From positions 1-21,348 of the forward strand of contig DATKZB010000178.1 in NCBI GenBank assembly GCA_035528235.1: DNA of 21,348 nucleotides, in the 5' to 3' direction. The translations under genes were made by a program, and so were the position numbers. Every line of letters begins with the position of its first letter. Position 1 is the first letter of the stretch. The stretch is from DATKZB01 sp035528235. GTDB taxonomy: Bacteria; Planctomycetota; Phycisphaerae; FEN-1346. Shown here in pieces: positions 1-6,013 of the stretch. The notes beneath the pieces were generated by a model. It was given only the letters and a program-made list of their open reading frames with translations, did not search any database and was not told the DNA's origin.

Positions 1-979
1 CCTCGAGTTCGTCGGGCCGCGGCGGCTTCAGGCCGCCGTCCCACCACGTGATGGTCAGCGGGGCGCGGTCGCCGTCGGCCGGGAAGGTCCAGCGCGTAAT
101 CGAGGCCACCGGCGCCGTCTCGCGGACGACTTCCTTCGACATCTGGTGGTTGGCCGAGGACGACTCGATCGTGGTCGGGTGGCCGTAAAGTTTGAGGGCC
201 TTGAAGACGGGCGAGAGTTCGTGGCACCCGATGTCGCCCAGGCACCCCGTGCCGAAGTCCCACCAGCCGCGCCACGCAAACGGGTGATAGCACGGGTGAT
301 ACGGCCGCATGGGCGACGGGCCCACCCAGAGGTCCCAGTCGATGTGCGCCGGGACGGCGGGCGTATCCTTCGGCCTCGGGATGCCGCGCGGCGAGATCAT
401 GGGGTTGCGGTTCGACCAGGCGTGGACCTCGCGGACGGTACCGATGGCGCCGCACGCGATGTACTCGGCAATGAGCCTCGCGCCCTCCCCGGCCTGGCCC
501 TGGTTGCCCATCTGGGTGGCGACCTTGGCCTCCCGGGCCACCTTGGCCATCTGCCGGGCCTCGTAAACCGAGTGGGTCAGCGGTTTCTGGCAGTGGAGAT
601 GCTTACCCATTTTCATCGCCGTAATCGAGACGATCGCGTGGTTGTGGTCAGGCGTGGCCACGATGACGGCGTCGATGTCTTTCTGGGTCTCGAGCATCTT
701 GCGGAAGTCGGTGTGGAGTCGGGCCTTGGGGTACTTCTTGGCCTCGCGGTCCAGCACGTGCTTGTCGACGTCGCACAGGGCAACGATGTTCTCCGACGCG
801 CAGTTGGCGACGTCGCCGGAACCCATGCCGTTGAGGCCCACGCCGGCGATGTTCAGTTTGTTGCTGGGGGCGTCCTGGGCCGGTCCGCCCAGGACGTGCC
901 GCGGCACGACCGTGAAGGCGGTGGCCGTGGCGGCACCGGCCAGGAAGGCCCGGCGGTTCAACGTGTGCTTCGATTTCAT
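1..979 (-). CDS. Gfo/Idh/MocA-family oxidoreductase, Tat-exported (3' end beyond window)
   Basis: Predicted NAD(P)-dependent oxidoreductase or dehydrogenase of the Gfo/Idh/MocA family, probably acting on a sugar or sugar derivative outside the cytoplasm. The visible 326 residues start at the ATG at 979-977, with a GAGGAG-type RBS about 8 nt upstream. A twin-arginine signal (NRRAFLAG, residues 8-15) is followed by a hydrophobic stretch to about residue 31. The Rossmann dinucleotide loop is GVGLNGMG (46-53), and VATPDHNHA (108-116) follows it. The usual EKP motif is QKP here (131-133), a variant I recall as common in planctomycete members. The second half contains GDIGCHELSP (248-257), typical of the catalytic domain. 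Family members are usually around 430-460 residues, so about a quarter lies outside the window. The gene is divergent from the cassette at 1290-5202 and has its own promoter. The substrate cannot be told from sequence. Family confidence is high. Confidence 0.93.
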   Translation of the reverse strand, partial: MKSKHTLNRRAFLAGAATATAFTVVPRHVLGGPAQDAPSNKLNIAGVGLNGMGSGDVANCASENIVALCDVDKHVLDREAKKYPKARLHTDFRKMLETQKDIDAVIVATPDHNHAIVSITAMKMGKHLHCQKPLTHSVYEARQMAKVAREAKVATQMGNQGQAGEGARLIAEYIACGAIGTVREVHAWSNRNPMISPRGIPRPKDTPAVPAHIDWDLWVGPSPMRPYHPCYHPFAWRGWWDFGTGCLGDIGCHELSPVFKALKLYGHPTTIESSSANHQMSKEVVRETAPVASITRWTFPADGDRAPLTITWWDGGLKPPRPDELE

Positions 980-1093
980 CGGCGGTTCTCCTCTCCCGTG
1001 AGCGTGAGTACCTGTACCCCGCGGGCCGACCGGCGCCAATGCGCCCGCCCGCGTGCCATACGGTTCAACCCGCTTCCGCGTCCGATGGGGCGG

Positions 1094-1122
1094 AGTATAC
1101 CGGGCCCCTGCCGCGTTGCCAA
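1094..1122 (-). promoter_or_regulatory. sigma70-like promoter for the oxidoreductase gene
   Basis: On the minus strand, a TTGGCA -35 box (1122-1117) is separated by exactly 17 nt from a TATACT -10 box (1099-1094). Each differs from consensus by one base. It lies about 115 bp upstream of the oxidoreductase ATG at 979, in the right orientation. Predicted by eye only. Confidence 0.6.
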
Positions 1123-1150
1123 GCGTCTCGTGGCGTTGGCGCCGTATCCG

Positions 1151-1172
1151 AGCCGCGACCGTGAGGGAGCGG
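1151..1172. repeat. possible planctomycete dispersed repeat unit
   Basis: This short stretch contains CGCGACCGTGAGGGAGCGG. One frame reads SRDREGA and the opposite strand PLPHGRGSD. From memory these peptide strings recur as spurious small ORFs in planctomycete genomes, which would indicate a dispersed intergenic repeat. It lies between the two divergent promoters. There is only one copy in this window, so the repeat status rests on recollection. Confidence 0.3.
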
Positions 1173-1206
1173 TGCCGTCGCGGCGGCGGTGGCCCCCGGG
1201 ATTCGT

Positions 1207-1236
1207 TTGGCCCGGCGGCCAGGCCCGCGGTATGAT
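1207..1236 (+). promoter_or_regulatory. sigma70-like promoter, ancestral NIPSNAP promoter now ahead of the defence cassette
   Basis: A TTGGCC box (1207-1212), an 18-nt spacer and TATGAT (1231-1236) form a plausible sigma70-type promoter. Transcription would start near 1243 and run through the truncated NIPSNAP leader at 1315 into the ATPase gene at 1474. No equivalent promoter precedes the intact NIPSNAP gene at 5131. This therefore looks like the original NIPSNAP promoter, taken over by the inserted cassette. Confidence 0.5.
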
Positions 1237-1289
1237 GGCGGCATGCGGCCTGTGACACGCGGGGAGCGGTGGGCGTCCCCCGTCGGCGG

Positions 1290-1386
1290 GCACACCCAAA
1301 AGGAGAACAGGACCATGCACAGACGAGAGTTGCTGGGCGCCGGCTGTCTGGCCGGAGTCACGGCGCTGGCGGCCATGGCCGAGGGG
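1290..1386 (+). repeat. 97-bp direct repeat, left copy (NIPSNAP RBS, start and signal region)
   Basis: Matches 5106-5202 at 93 of 97 positions with no gaps (constant offset 3816). The differences are at 1298 (A/G), 1331 (T/G), 1353 (C/T) and 1366 (C/T). The repeat covers the RBS (AAAAGGAG), the ATG and the first 24 codons of the NIPSNAP gene. Of the three coding differences two are synonymous and one changes Leu6 to Trp. Identity stops after GAGGGG: the left copy continues ATTTTC and the right copy GCCCGC. Confidence 0.95.
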
Positions 1387-1470
1387 ATTTTCTGTCCCGC
1401 TCCTTGCGTCTCAGGGGCCTCTTACTTGTGGGGACTTTGCCGAGCGCGTCCTCACGATGGAGGTCGATAA
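1315..1470 (+). pseudogene. truncated NIPSNAP 5' fragment forming a 51-residue leader ORF
   Basis: The first 24 codons copy the exported NIPSNAP gene at 5131 (start MHRRELLGAG). The frame then runs into unrelated sequence and gives a chimeric tail with cysteines (IFCPAP, LWGLCRARP) before TAA at 1468-1470. It keeps an intact RBS and an upstream promoter. The stop lies only 3 nt before the ATPase ATG at 1474, so if translated it could act as a coupled leader peptide. As a NIPSNAP protein it is dead, because both NIPSNAP repeats are missing. Whether the peptide is made is unknown. Confidence 0.75.
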
Positions 1471-1473
1471 CCA

Positions 1474-3543
1474 ATGGCCGCCGAAACACACCAAGTACTT
1501 CTTCCTGGACGCAAACCTGATGAACTGGTTCTCACTTTTGCAGGCAACATCCTCAAGCACCTCGGCGTGCAGATGTACGCCGGTCGGCCCGTTCCGGCAA
1601 TCGCAGAACTCATCTCTAACTCATGGGACGCGGACGCGACAAAGGTTAATGTCCGCCTTCCGCTGGATGAAGCCTGGGACCCGACCAACCAACACCAATT
1701 CATTGAGGTTTTAGACAACGGCAATGGCATGACTTGGGACATGGTTCGGGACGCCTACCTTGACGTCGGTCGTGATCGACGCGAGGTGGAGAAAACCGAC
1801 AAGTCCCCAGGCGGTCGTCGCCTTCAGGGGCGGAAGGGACTTGGCAAGCTGGCGGGGTTTGGCATCGCCGACATCGTTGAAGTGCAGACTGTCCACAGGG
1901 ATGTGGATTCCGGCGTGAAGGAGAAGGTGCTCATTTGGTTCAAGTTGGACCTTTCTGACCTGAAGAAAGTGAAGCAGGGCCCCGCGCCCGTTGACGTGGT
2001 ATTTGCTGGTCCGATTAGCAGGGCTCCTGCGGGTGCGAGAAAGACCAAAGGAACGACGGTCACTCTGCGGCACCTGCACGAACGGAAGGCCCGGAACACT
2101 GATAGGTTTCACCATAGCATGGCGCAACGATTCTTGCTCATTGGGCCACAGTTTCGCGTTCGTATCAATGGCATAGACTTACGCGAAGAAGACATTCAGC
2201 TTCAGTGGAGGGAACCAAACAACGACTGGACCACGGACAACGTTACAGGTTGCGGTCCTATCAAGTACTGGATTGGATTCACCCCGCAGCCACGCAAACA
2301 AAACGAAGGAGAATTGAGCGGGATTCTCATTTACACCCGAGGCAAGATTTCACAGGAGGAGACTTTCTTTGAAATAAGCGGGGGCGTCACGGGTCAGCAC
2401 GGTCTGCGATACATGGTTGGTATGGTGAGGGCCGAATGGCTTGATGCCGGCCTTGACTCTCCTGACCACATAGCCACTCCCCGGGATTCTATTGCCTGGG
2501 AAAGCCCTCAAGGGGCTGCGTTCAAGGAGTGGGGACAGAAGCTACTAAGAAAATGCCTTTCCGAATGGGCTAAGTTCCGTGCTTCTCTGCGAGAAAAGCA
2601 GATCAAGGAAGTGAGCCCAGAGTTAATGGCCCGTATCGGGCGGCTGGCCCCCTCCTATAAAGATGTCGCGCTGCAATTTGTGGACAAGTTCAAGTCAGTG
2701 GAGATGGAACCGACCGAATTCCAGGACATTTTGTCTTGGTTCCTCGACGCGCTGGAGAATGCAACACTGCGAAGTATTCTCCAAAAACTCCGTGATACTG
2801 ACATCGTGGACCTTCAGCAACTTGACGACCTGCTCTCCAAGATGGAAGTGCGGACTGCCGTAACACTTCTTCAGATCATCGACAGCAATCTTGCTGCAAT
2901 CGAAACCCTTGAAAGAATGCACCGCCAGAACGCAAAAGAGCGTGGAGTCCTTTCTAAGCATCTGGAGAAGAATCCGTGGCTCATTGATCCAACCTGGATG
3001 CTCAACAAGGCCGAAGGACGAGTCGCCACTTGGATCAAGAGGGAGTTTGGGCTTGAGGAAAAGGGGGCGGCTGGCGATGCCGACCGGGCTGATTTCTTCT
3101 GCGTTGCGGTTGGCGGGACGCTGCACATTGTCGAGATCAAACGGGGTGCCCACATTGCGACGGTCAAAGATATAACCCAAGGGGACAAGTACCGCGAATA
3201 CGTCACGAGGCGATTCGACGAGCTGTCGGACCCGAAAGCGATCAAGTATGCGCATGTCCAAAGTCACCTAATCGCCGCGGAGCTGCACGATGAGGCGCAA
3301 AACATCAAGCGGGCCTACGCAGACAAGGGGTGGGTCTTCTTCACGACCTGGGATGACCTCATCGAACGAGCAAAGCAAAGCCATCACCAGTTCCGCGAGA
3401 TTCTCCAAACGAAGGCCAAAGAGGCCGAGGAAGTCAATGGGCCTGGAGCCGATCGTGGCTCTGCCGGTGGGCCGATTGACTCTCATCTAACGAAAAGGTC
3501 GCCCAAGAAGGCGAAGCGCAAGAAGAAGGGGTGCAGCAAGTGA
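1474..3543 (+). CDS. GHKL (Hsp90/MutL/MORC-type) ATPase with C-terminal PD-(D/E)XK-like nuclease domain
   Basis: 689 residues; probable ATP-driven effector of a restriction-type system. The N-terminal GHKL fold shows all classic motifs: N-box AELISNSWDADA (44-55, with E45, N49 and D52), DNGNGM (81-86), the glycine-rich lid GRKGLGK (119-125) and TKGTTVTL (191-198). A middle region (about 250-480) is largely helical towards its end. The C-terminal part has LEKNPWLIDP (497-506), then RADF (D540), VEIKRG (E554, K556) and QGDKY (Q569, Y573). This fits a PD-(D/E)XK nuclease with the QxxxY motif of RecB/Shedu-like enzymes. The tail is lysine-rich (KRSPKKAKRKKKG). The start is supported by GGAGG at 1459-1463, 10 nt upstream. 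The stop overlaps the methylase start. GHL ATPases are known in restriction-modification loci (Iyer, Abhiman and Aravind 2008, from memory). The ATPase call is firm; the nuclease call rests on motifs. Confidence 0.88.
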   Translation: MAAETHQVLLPGRKPDELVLTFAGNILKHLGVQMYAGRPVPAIAELISNSWDADATKVNVRLPLDEAWDPTNQHQFIEVLDNGNGMTWDMVRDAYLDVGRDRREVEKTDKSPGGRRLQGRKGLGKLAGFGIADIVEVQTVHRDVDSGVKEKVLIWFKLDLSDLKKVKQGPAPVDVVFAGPISRAPAGARKTKGTTVTLRHLHERKARNTDRFHHSMAQRFLLIGPQFRVRINGIDLREEDIQLQWREPNNDWTTDNVTGCGPIKYWIGFTPQPRKQNEGELSGILIYTRGKISQEETFFEISGGVTGQHGLRYMVGMVRAEWLDAGLDSPDHIATPRDSIAWESPQGAAFKEWGQKLLRKCLSEWAKFRASLREKQIKEVSPELMARIGRLAPSYKDVALQFVDKFKSVEMEPTEFQDILSWFLDALENATLRSILQKLRDTDIVDLQQLDDLLSKMEVRTAVTLLQIIDSNLAAIETLERMHRQNAKERGVLSKHLEKNPWLIDPTWMLNKAEGRVATWIKREFGLEEKGAAGDADRADFFCVAVGGTLHIVEIKRGAHIATVKDITQGDKYREYVTRRFDELSDPKAIKYAHVQSHLIAAELHDEAQNIKRAYADKGWVFFTTWDDLIERAKQSHHQFREILQTKAKEAEEVNGPGADRGSAGGPIDSHLTKRSPKKAKRKKKGCSK

Positions 3544-4646
3544 GTGCGAGGAGGGTCATAGCCATAGACTTGTTCGCGGGATGCGGTGGCCTTACCAGGG
3601 GCCTCCGAGATGCGGGATTCCACGTCGCGGCGGGGGTCGAAGTCGACCCCATCTCAGTGCGAACGTACAGATGGAACAACCGCCGCACTCAATTGATTGA
3701 AAAGGACATCCGCCAGGTATCTGCCAAGAGAATCCTACGGGCCGCCGGTAGCAAGCGAATCGCCCTCTTGGCGGGATGCGCTCCCTGTCAGGGGTTCTGC
3801 TCCCTGACGGCCAAGTACAAGAGGGAAGACCCGCGCAACGAGCTTCTCCTTGTGATGGCAGAACTCATCGAGGAGATTCGGCCCAAGGCGGTCATGATGG
3901 AGAACGTTCCCGGCCTCGCGGGCCGAGGAAAATCCATCTTCGATAAGTTCCTGAACGTCCTGCGGCGTCTCGGATACCAGTACGACTGGCGCATTGAGCA
4001 GATGGCGGACTTCGGCCTCCCGCAATCGCGCCGACGCTTGGTCCTTCTCGCCGGGCACGGCTTCAAAGTGGCTTTCCCGAAGGCGTCGCACGCCCGCTCA
4101 CCAAAGCGCGGTTCCGGCTTGGAACCGTGGGCTACGGTGAGAGATGCCATCGGTCACATGGGCGCGCCGGTTACCCTGAGCACGGCGTTCGGTAAGGGTG
4201 GTCCGCAGTCGCACAACTGGCACGTGGTTCGAGACCTTCAATCGCAAACCAAGGAGCGTCTAAGGGCGGCGCAACCCGGACAGACGTGGTTGAAGGTTGA
4301 CGAATCAGTACGCCCGCGTTGCCATCAAGACGGTTACGATGGCTTCACCAACGTGTATGGTAGGATGGCGTGGGGCCAGGCGTCACCAACCATCACGGGG
4401 GGATGCACGACCCCGTGCAAGGGGAGGTTTGGTCACCCGGACAAGCGTCGATACACCATCTCCGTCCGTGAAGCAGCGCTGCTCCAAACGTTCCCGGAGA
4501 ATCATCGCTTCGCCACCGACCAGATGGATGCTGCGTGCGACATGATTGGCAACGCCGTTCCGCCCCTGTACGCGAAACTGGCCGCCAAGGCGGTCCTGGC
4601 CGCTATCAAGGAAAGCAAGCATCGGAAAGGGGGTGCCAGGCAATGA
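3540..4646 (+). CDS. DNA (cytosine-5-)-methyltransferase
   Basis: Transfers a methyl group from S-adenosylmethionine to cytosine C5 in DNA, as the modification arm of the cassette. With the start at 3540 it has 368 residues and all key motifs: motif I DLFAGCGGLTRGL (10-22), catalytic PCQ in GCAPCQGF (Cys83), ENV (121-123), QSRRR (162-166), and the C-terminal GNAVPP (337-342). The target-recognition region lies roughly between residues 190 and 280; its sequence specificity cannot be read. I chose GTG at 3540 because AAGGGG lies 8 nt upstream and the start overlaps the ATPase stop as GTGA. GTG at 3531 is in frame but has the RBS directly against it. GC content is between that of the ATPase gene and the host genes, which could mean separate histories. 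Family certainty is very high. Confidence 0.96.
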   Translation: MSARRVIAIDLFAGCGGLTRGLRDAGFHVAAGVEVDPISVRTYRWNNRRTQLIEKDIRQVSAKRILRAAGSKRIALLAGCAPCQGFCSLTAKYKREDPRNELLLVMAELIEEIRPKAVMMENVPGLAGRGKSIFDKFLNVLRRLGYQYDWRIEQMADFGLPQSRRRLVLLAGHGFKVAFPKASHARSPKRGSGLEPWATVRDAIGHMGAPVTLSTAFGKGGPQSHNWHVVRDLQSQTKERLRAAQPGQTWLKVDESVRPRCHQDGYDGFTNVYGRMAWGQASPTITGGCTTPCKGRFGHPDKRRYTISVREAALLQTFPENHRFATDQMDAACDMIGNAVPPLYAKLAAKAVLAAIKESKHRKGGARQ

Positions 4647-5092
4647 GTCGGTGGCCGGGCAATGCTCAGAGGGAGCGAACAACGTTTGGCGGCTTGTCCC
4701 GCGGCCAATTGATGTCCCGGGTTCGCGGCACCGGAAACCAAACGACGGAGAAGCGACTGGTTGTGCTACTCCGACGAGCGGGTTTGAGTGGATGGCGCAG
4801 GCACCGCTCGCTTCTCGGACGGCCTGACTTCGTGTGGCCAAGGGCCAAGGTTGTCGTCTTCGTTGACGGATGTTTCTGGCACGGCCATGACTGCGGCAAG
4901 AACGTAAGCCCAAAGACCAACGCTGAAGCTTGGCGCGAGAAAATACGCCACAACAAGGAACGGGACCAACGCGTGGGCCGCTCACTCCGCCGGCAGGGCT
5001 GGCGCATTGTTCGCATATGGGAATGCGAACTTGCCAAGAAGCCTGACAGTTGCTGTGACCGAATCAAAAAGGCGTTGGGTACTCGATGTTGA
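4643..5092 (+). CDS. vsr: Vsr-type (very short patch repair) DNA endonuclease
   Basis: 149 residues, close to the usual Vsr length of about 140-156. Vsr nicks next to T:G mismatches left by deamination of 5-methylcytosine; related proteins may act as restriction nucleases. Seen here: LMSRVRGTGNQTTE (23-36), GRPDFV with the catalytic Asp62 (59-64), FVDGCFWHGHDC (73-84), NKERDQ (104-109) and IWECEL (125-130). Aligned by eye to E. coli Vsr, the zinc ligands are kept (C77, H82, C84, C128), and so are the Asp51 and His69 equivalents (D62, H80). The His64 position is Asp75. The ATG at 4643 overlaps the methylase stop as ATGA, with AGG just upstream, indicating translational coupling. A longer in-frame reading from 4535 overlaps the methylase and lacks Vsr similarity. 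Position beside a cytosine methylase is classic. Confidence 0.95.
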   Translation: MSRWPGNAQRERTTFGGLSRGQLMSRVRGTGNQTTEKRLVVLLRRAGLSGWRRHRSLLGRPDFVWPRAKVVVFVDGCFWHGHDCGKNVSPKTNAEAWREKIRHNKERDQRVGRSLRRQGWRIVRIWECELAKKPDSCCDRIKKALGTRC

Positions 5093-5105
5093 AGCAAAGA
5101 TCATT

Positions 5106-5202
5106 GCACACCCGAAAGGAGAACAGGACCATGCACAGACGAGAGTGGCTGGGCGCCGGCTGTCTGGCTGGAGTCACGGCGTTGGCGGCCATGGCCGAGG
5201 GG
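5106..5202 (+). repeat. 97-bp direct repeat, right copy (start of intact NIPSNAP gene)
   Basis: Partner of 1290-1386 with four substitutions. It begins 13 nt after the vsr stop codon and supplies the RBS (GAAAGGAG), the ATG at 5131 and the signal peptide of the complete NIPSNAP gene. Unlike the left copy, no promoter-like sequence lies directly upstream. Confidence 0.95.
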
Positions 5203-5913
5203 GCCCGCGCGGCTGGCGCGGCGAAGAAACAGTTCCTCGAACTCCGGCTGTATCGGCTGGACGCCGGGGCCATGCGCCAGCGCTTCGAGGCGTTCCTGAC
5301 CGAGGCGGCCATCCCGGCGTGGAACCGCGCCGGCATCAAACCCGTGGGCGTCTTCAGTCCCACCGAGCCCAAGAGCGACGACCTGTACGTCCTCCTGCCG
5401 TACGATTCCCTCGACACCTTCGCCGCCGCGCGGGGCCAACTGCTGGCCGACGCCGCGTATCAGAAGGCGGGGGCCGCGGCCATCGACGCGCCCAAGGACG
5501 CCCCGGCCTACCAGCGCATCGAGAGCGCGCTCATGGTCGCCTTCGACGGCGTGCCCAAGGTCGAGGTGCCCACGAAGAAAGACTCGCGGGTCTTTCAGTT
5601 GCGCATCTACGAGAGCCACAGCGATCTGAAGGCCGTCAAGAAGATCGAGATGTTCAACACGGGCGGCGAACTGGCCGTCTTCCGCCTCACCGGCATGCAC
5701 CCCGTCTTCTTCGGCGAGACGCTCGTCGGCGCCAAACTGCCGAACCTGACCTACATGCTCGGCTTCGACGACGCCGACGCCCAGAAGAAGGGCTGGGACG
5801 CCTTCCTGAAGCACCCGGAGTGGGAGAAACTGAAGGCCAACCCGGCGTACAAGGACACCGTGTCGGCCATCACGAACATCGTGCTTCGGCCGGCCGAGTG
5901 CTCGCAGATCTGA
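5131..5913 (+). CDS. NIPSNAP-family protein, exported
   Basis: 260 residues. The start MHRREWLGAG has a twin-arginine-like RR pair and a hydrophobic core ending near AEGARAAGA (about residue 30), so it is probably exported. The mature part looks like two NIPSNAP-type ferredoxin-like repeats. The first runs from FLELRLYRL (35-43) and the second from VFQLRIYES (154-162); HPEWEKL and the final TNIVLRP are typical of the second. The molecular function of bacterial NIPSNAP proteins is not known. The ATG at 5131 is preferred over 5086 because of the RBS and because the upstream extension reads cassette sequence. The gene now follows the defence cassette at once and would depend on read-through from it, its likely original promoter being at 1207-1236. 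Confidence 0.9.
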   Translation: MHRREWLGAGCLAGVTALAAMAEGARAAGAAKKQFLELRLYRLDAGAMRQRFEAFLTEAAIPAWNRAGIKPVGVFSPTEPKSDDLYVLLPYDSLDTFAAARGQLLADAAYQKAGAAAIDAPKDAPAYQRIESALMVAFDGVPKVEVPTKKDSRVFQLRIYESHSDLKAVKKIEMFNTGGELAVFRLTGMHPVFFGETLVGAKLPNLTYMLGFDDADAQKKGWDAFLKHPEWEKLKANPAYKDTVSAITNIVLRPAECSQI

Positions 5914-5938
5914 CGCCACGACGCGGCAGGCAAACGCC

Positions 5939-5966
5939 TTGGCAATCGGGGCCCCGGGGCTACAAT
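5939..5966 (+). promoter_or_regulatory. sigma70-like promoter of the methyltransferase/glycosyltransferase operon
   Basis: TTGGCA (5939-5944), a 16-nt spacer and TACAAT (5961-5966); each box is one base from consensus. It sits in the 100-bp gap after the NIPSNAP stop and 48 bp before the ATG at 6014. The predicted start site is near 5973. Confidence 0.62.
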
Positions 5967-5973
5967 AGGCGGC

Positions 5974-5997
5974 TCCGGCGGCTGCGCGGCCGCCGGA
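5974..5997 (+). promoter_or_regulatory. 5'-terminal stem-loop in the operon leader
   Basis: A perfect 9-bp stem, TCCGGCGGC (5974-5982) with GCCGCCGGA (5989-5997), and a 6-nt loop TGCGCG. It would be at the extreme 5' end of the transcript from the promoter at 5939-5966. It ends just before the RBS (AAGGA, 6001-6005) of the gene at 6014. It could stabilise the mRNA or affect initiation. It is not terminator-like, as no T-run follows. Confidence 0.5.
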
Positions 5998-6013
5998 TGG
6001 AAGGAATCCACGC

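Larger units (their letters stand above)
1387..5105 (+). mobile_element. inserted DNA-modification/defence cassette between direct repeats
   Basis: The segment lies between the two 97-bp copies of the NIPSNAP 5' region and holds three overlapping plus-strand genes (ATPase-nuclease, cytosine methylase, Vsr). Its base composition differs from its surroundings. Hand counts of single 60-base lines give 31 GC at 2281 and 28 at 2761 (ATPase gene), 38 at 3961 (methylase), but 42 at 5401 in the flanking NIPSNAP gene. No integrase, transposase or terminal inverted repeat was seen, so the entry mechanism is open. Homologous recombination through a NIPSNAP segment carried by the incoming DNA is one possibility. 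Only 13 nt separate the vsr stop from the right repeat. Confidence 0.65.

Noticed and set aside
4535..4642. N-terminal extension of vsr
   Set aside because: It overlaps the methylase in another frame and has no Vsr similarity. The ATGA overlap at 4643 gives the normal protein length.
5093..5105. Target-site duplication or terminal inverted repeat at the cassette edges
   Set aside because: The sequences next to the two 97-bp repeats (ATTTTCTG after the left copy, GATCATT before the right) share no duplication or inverted match.
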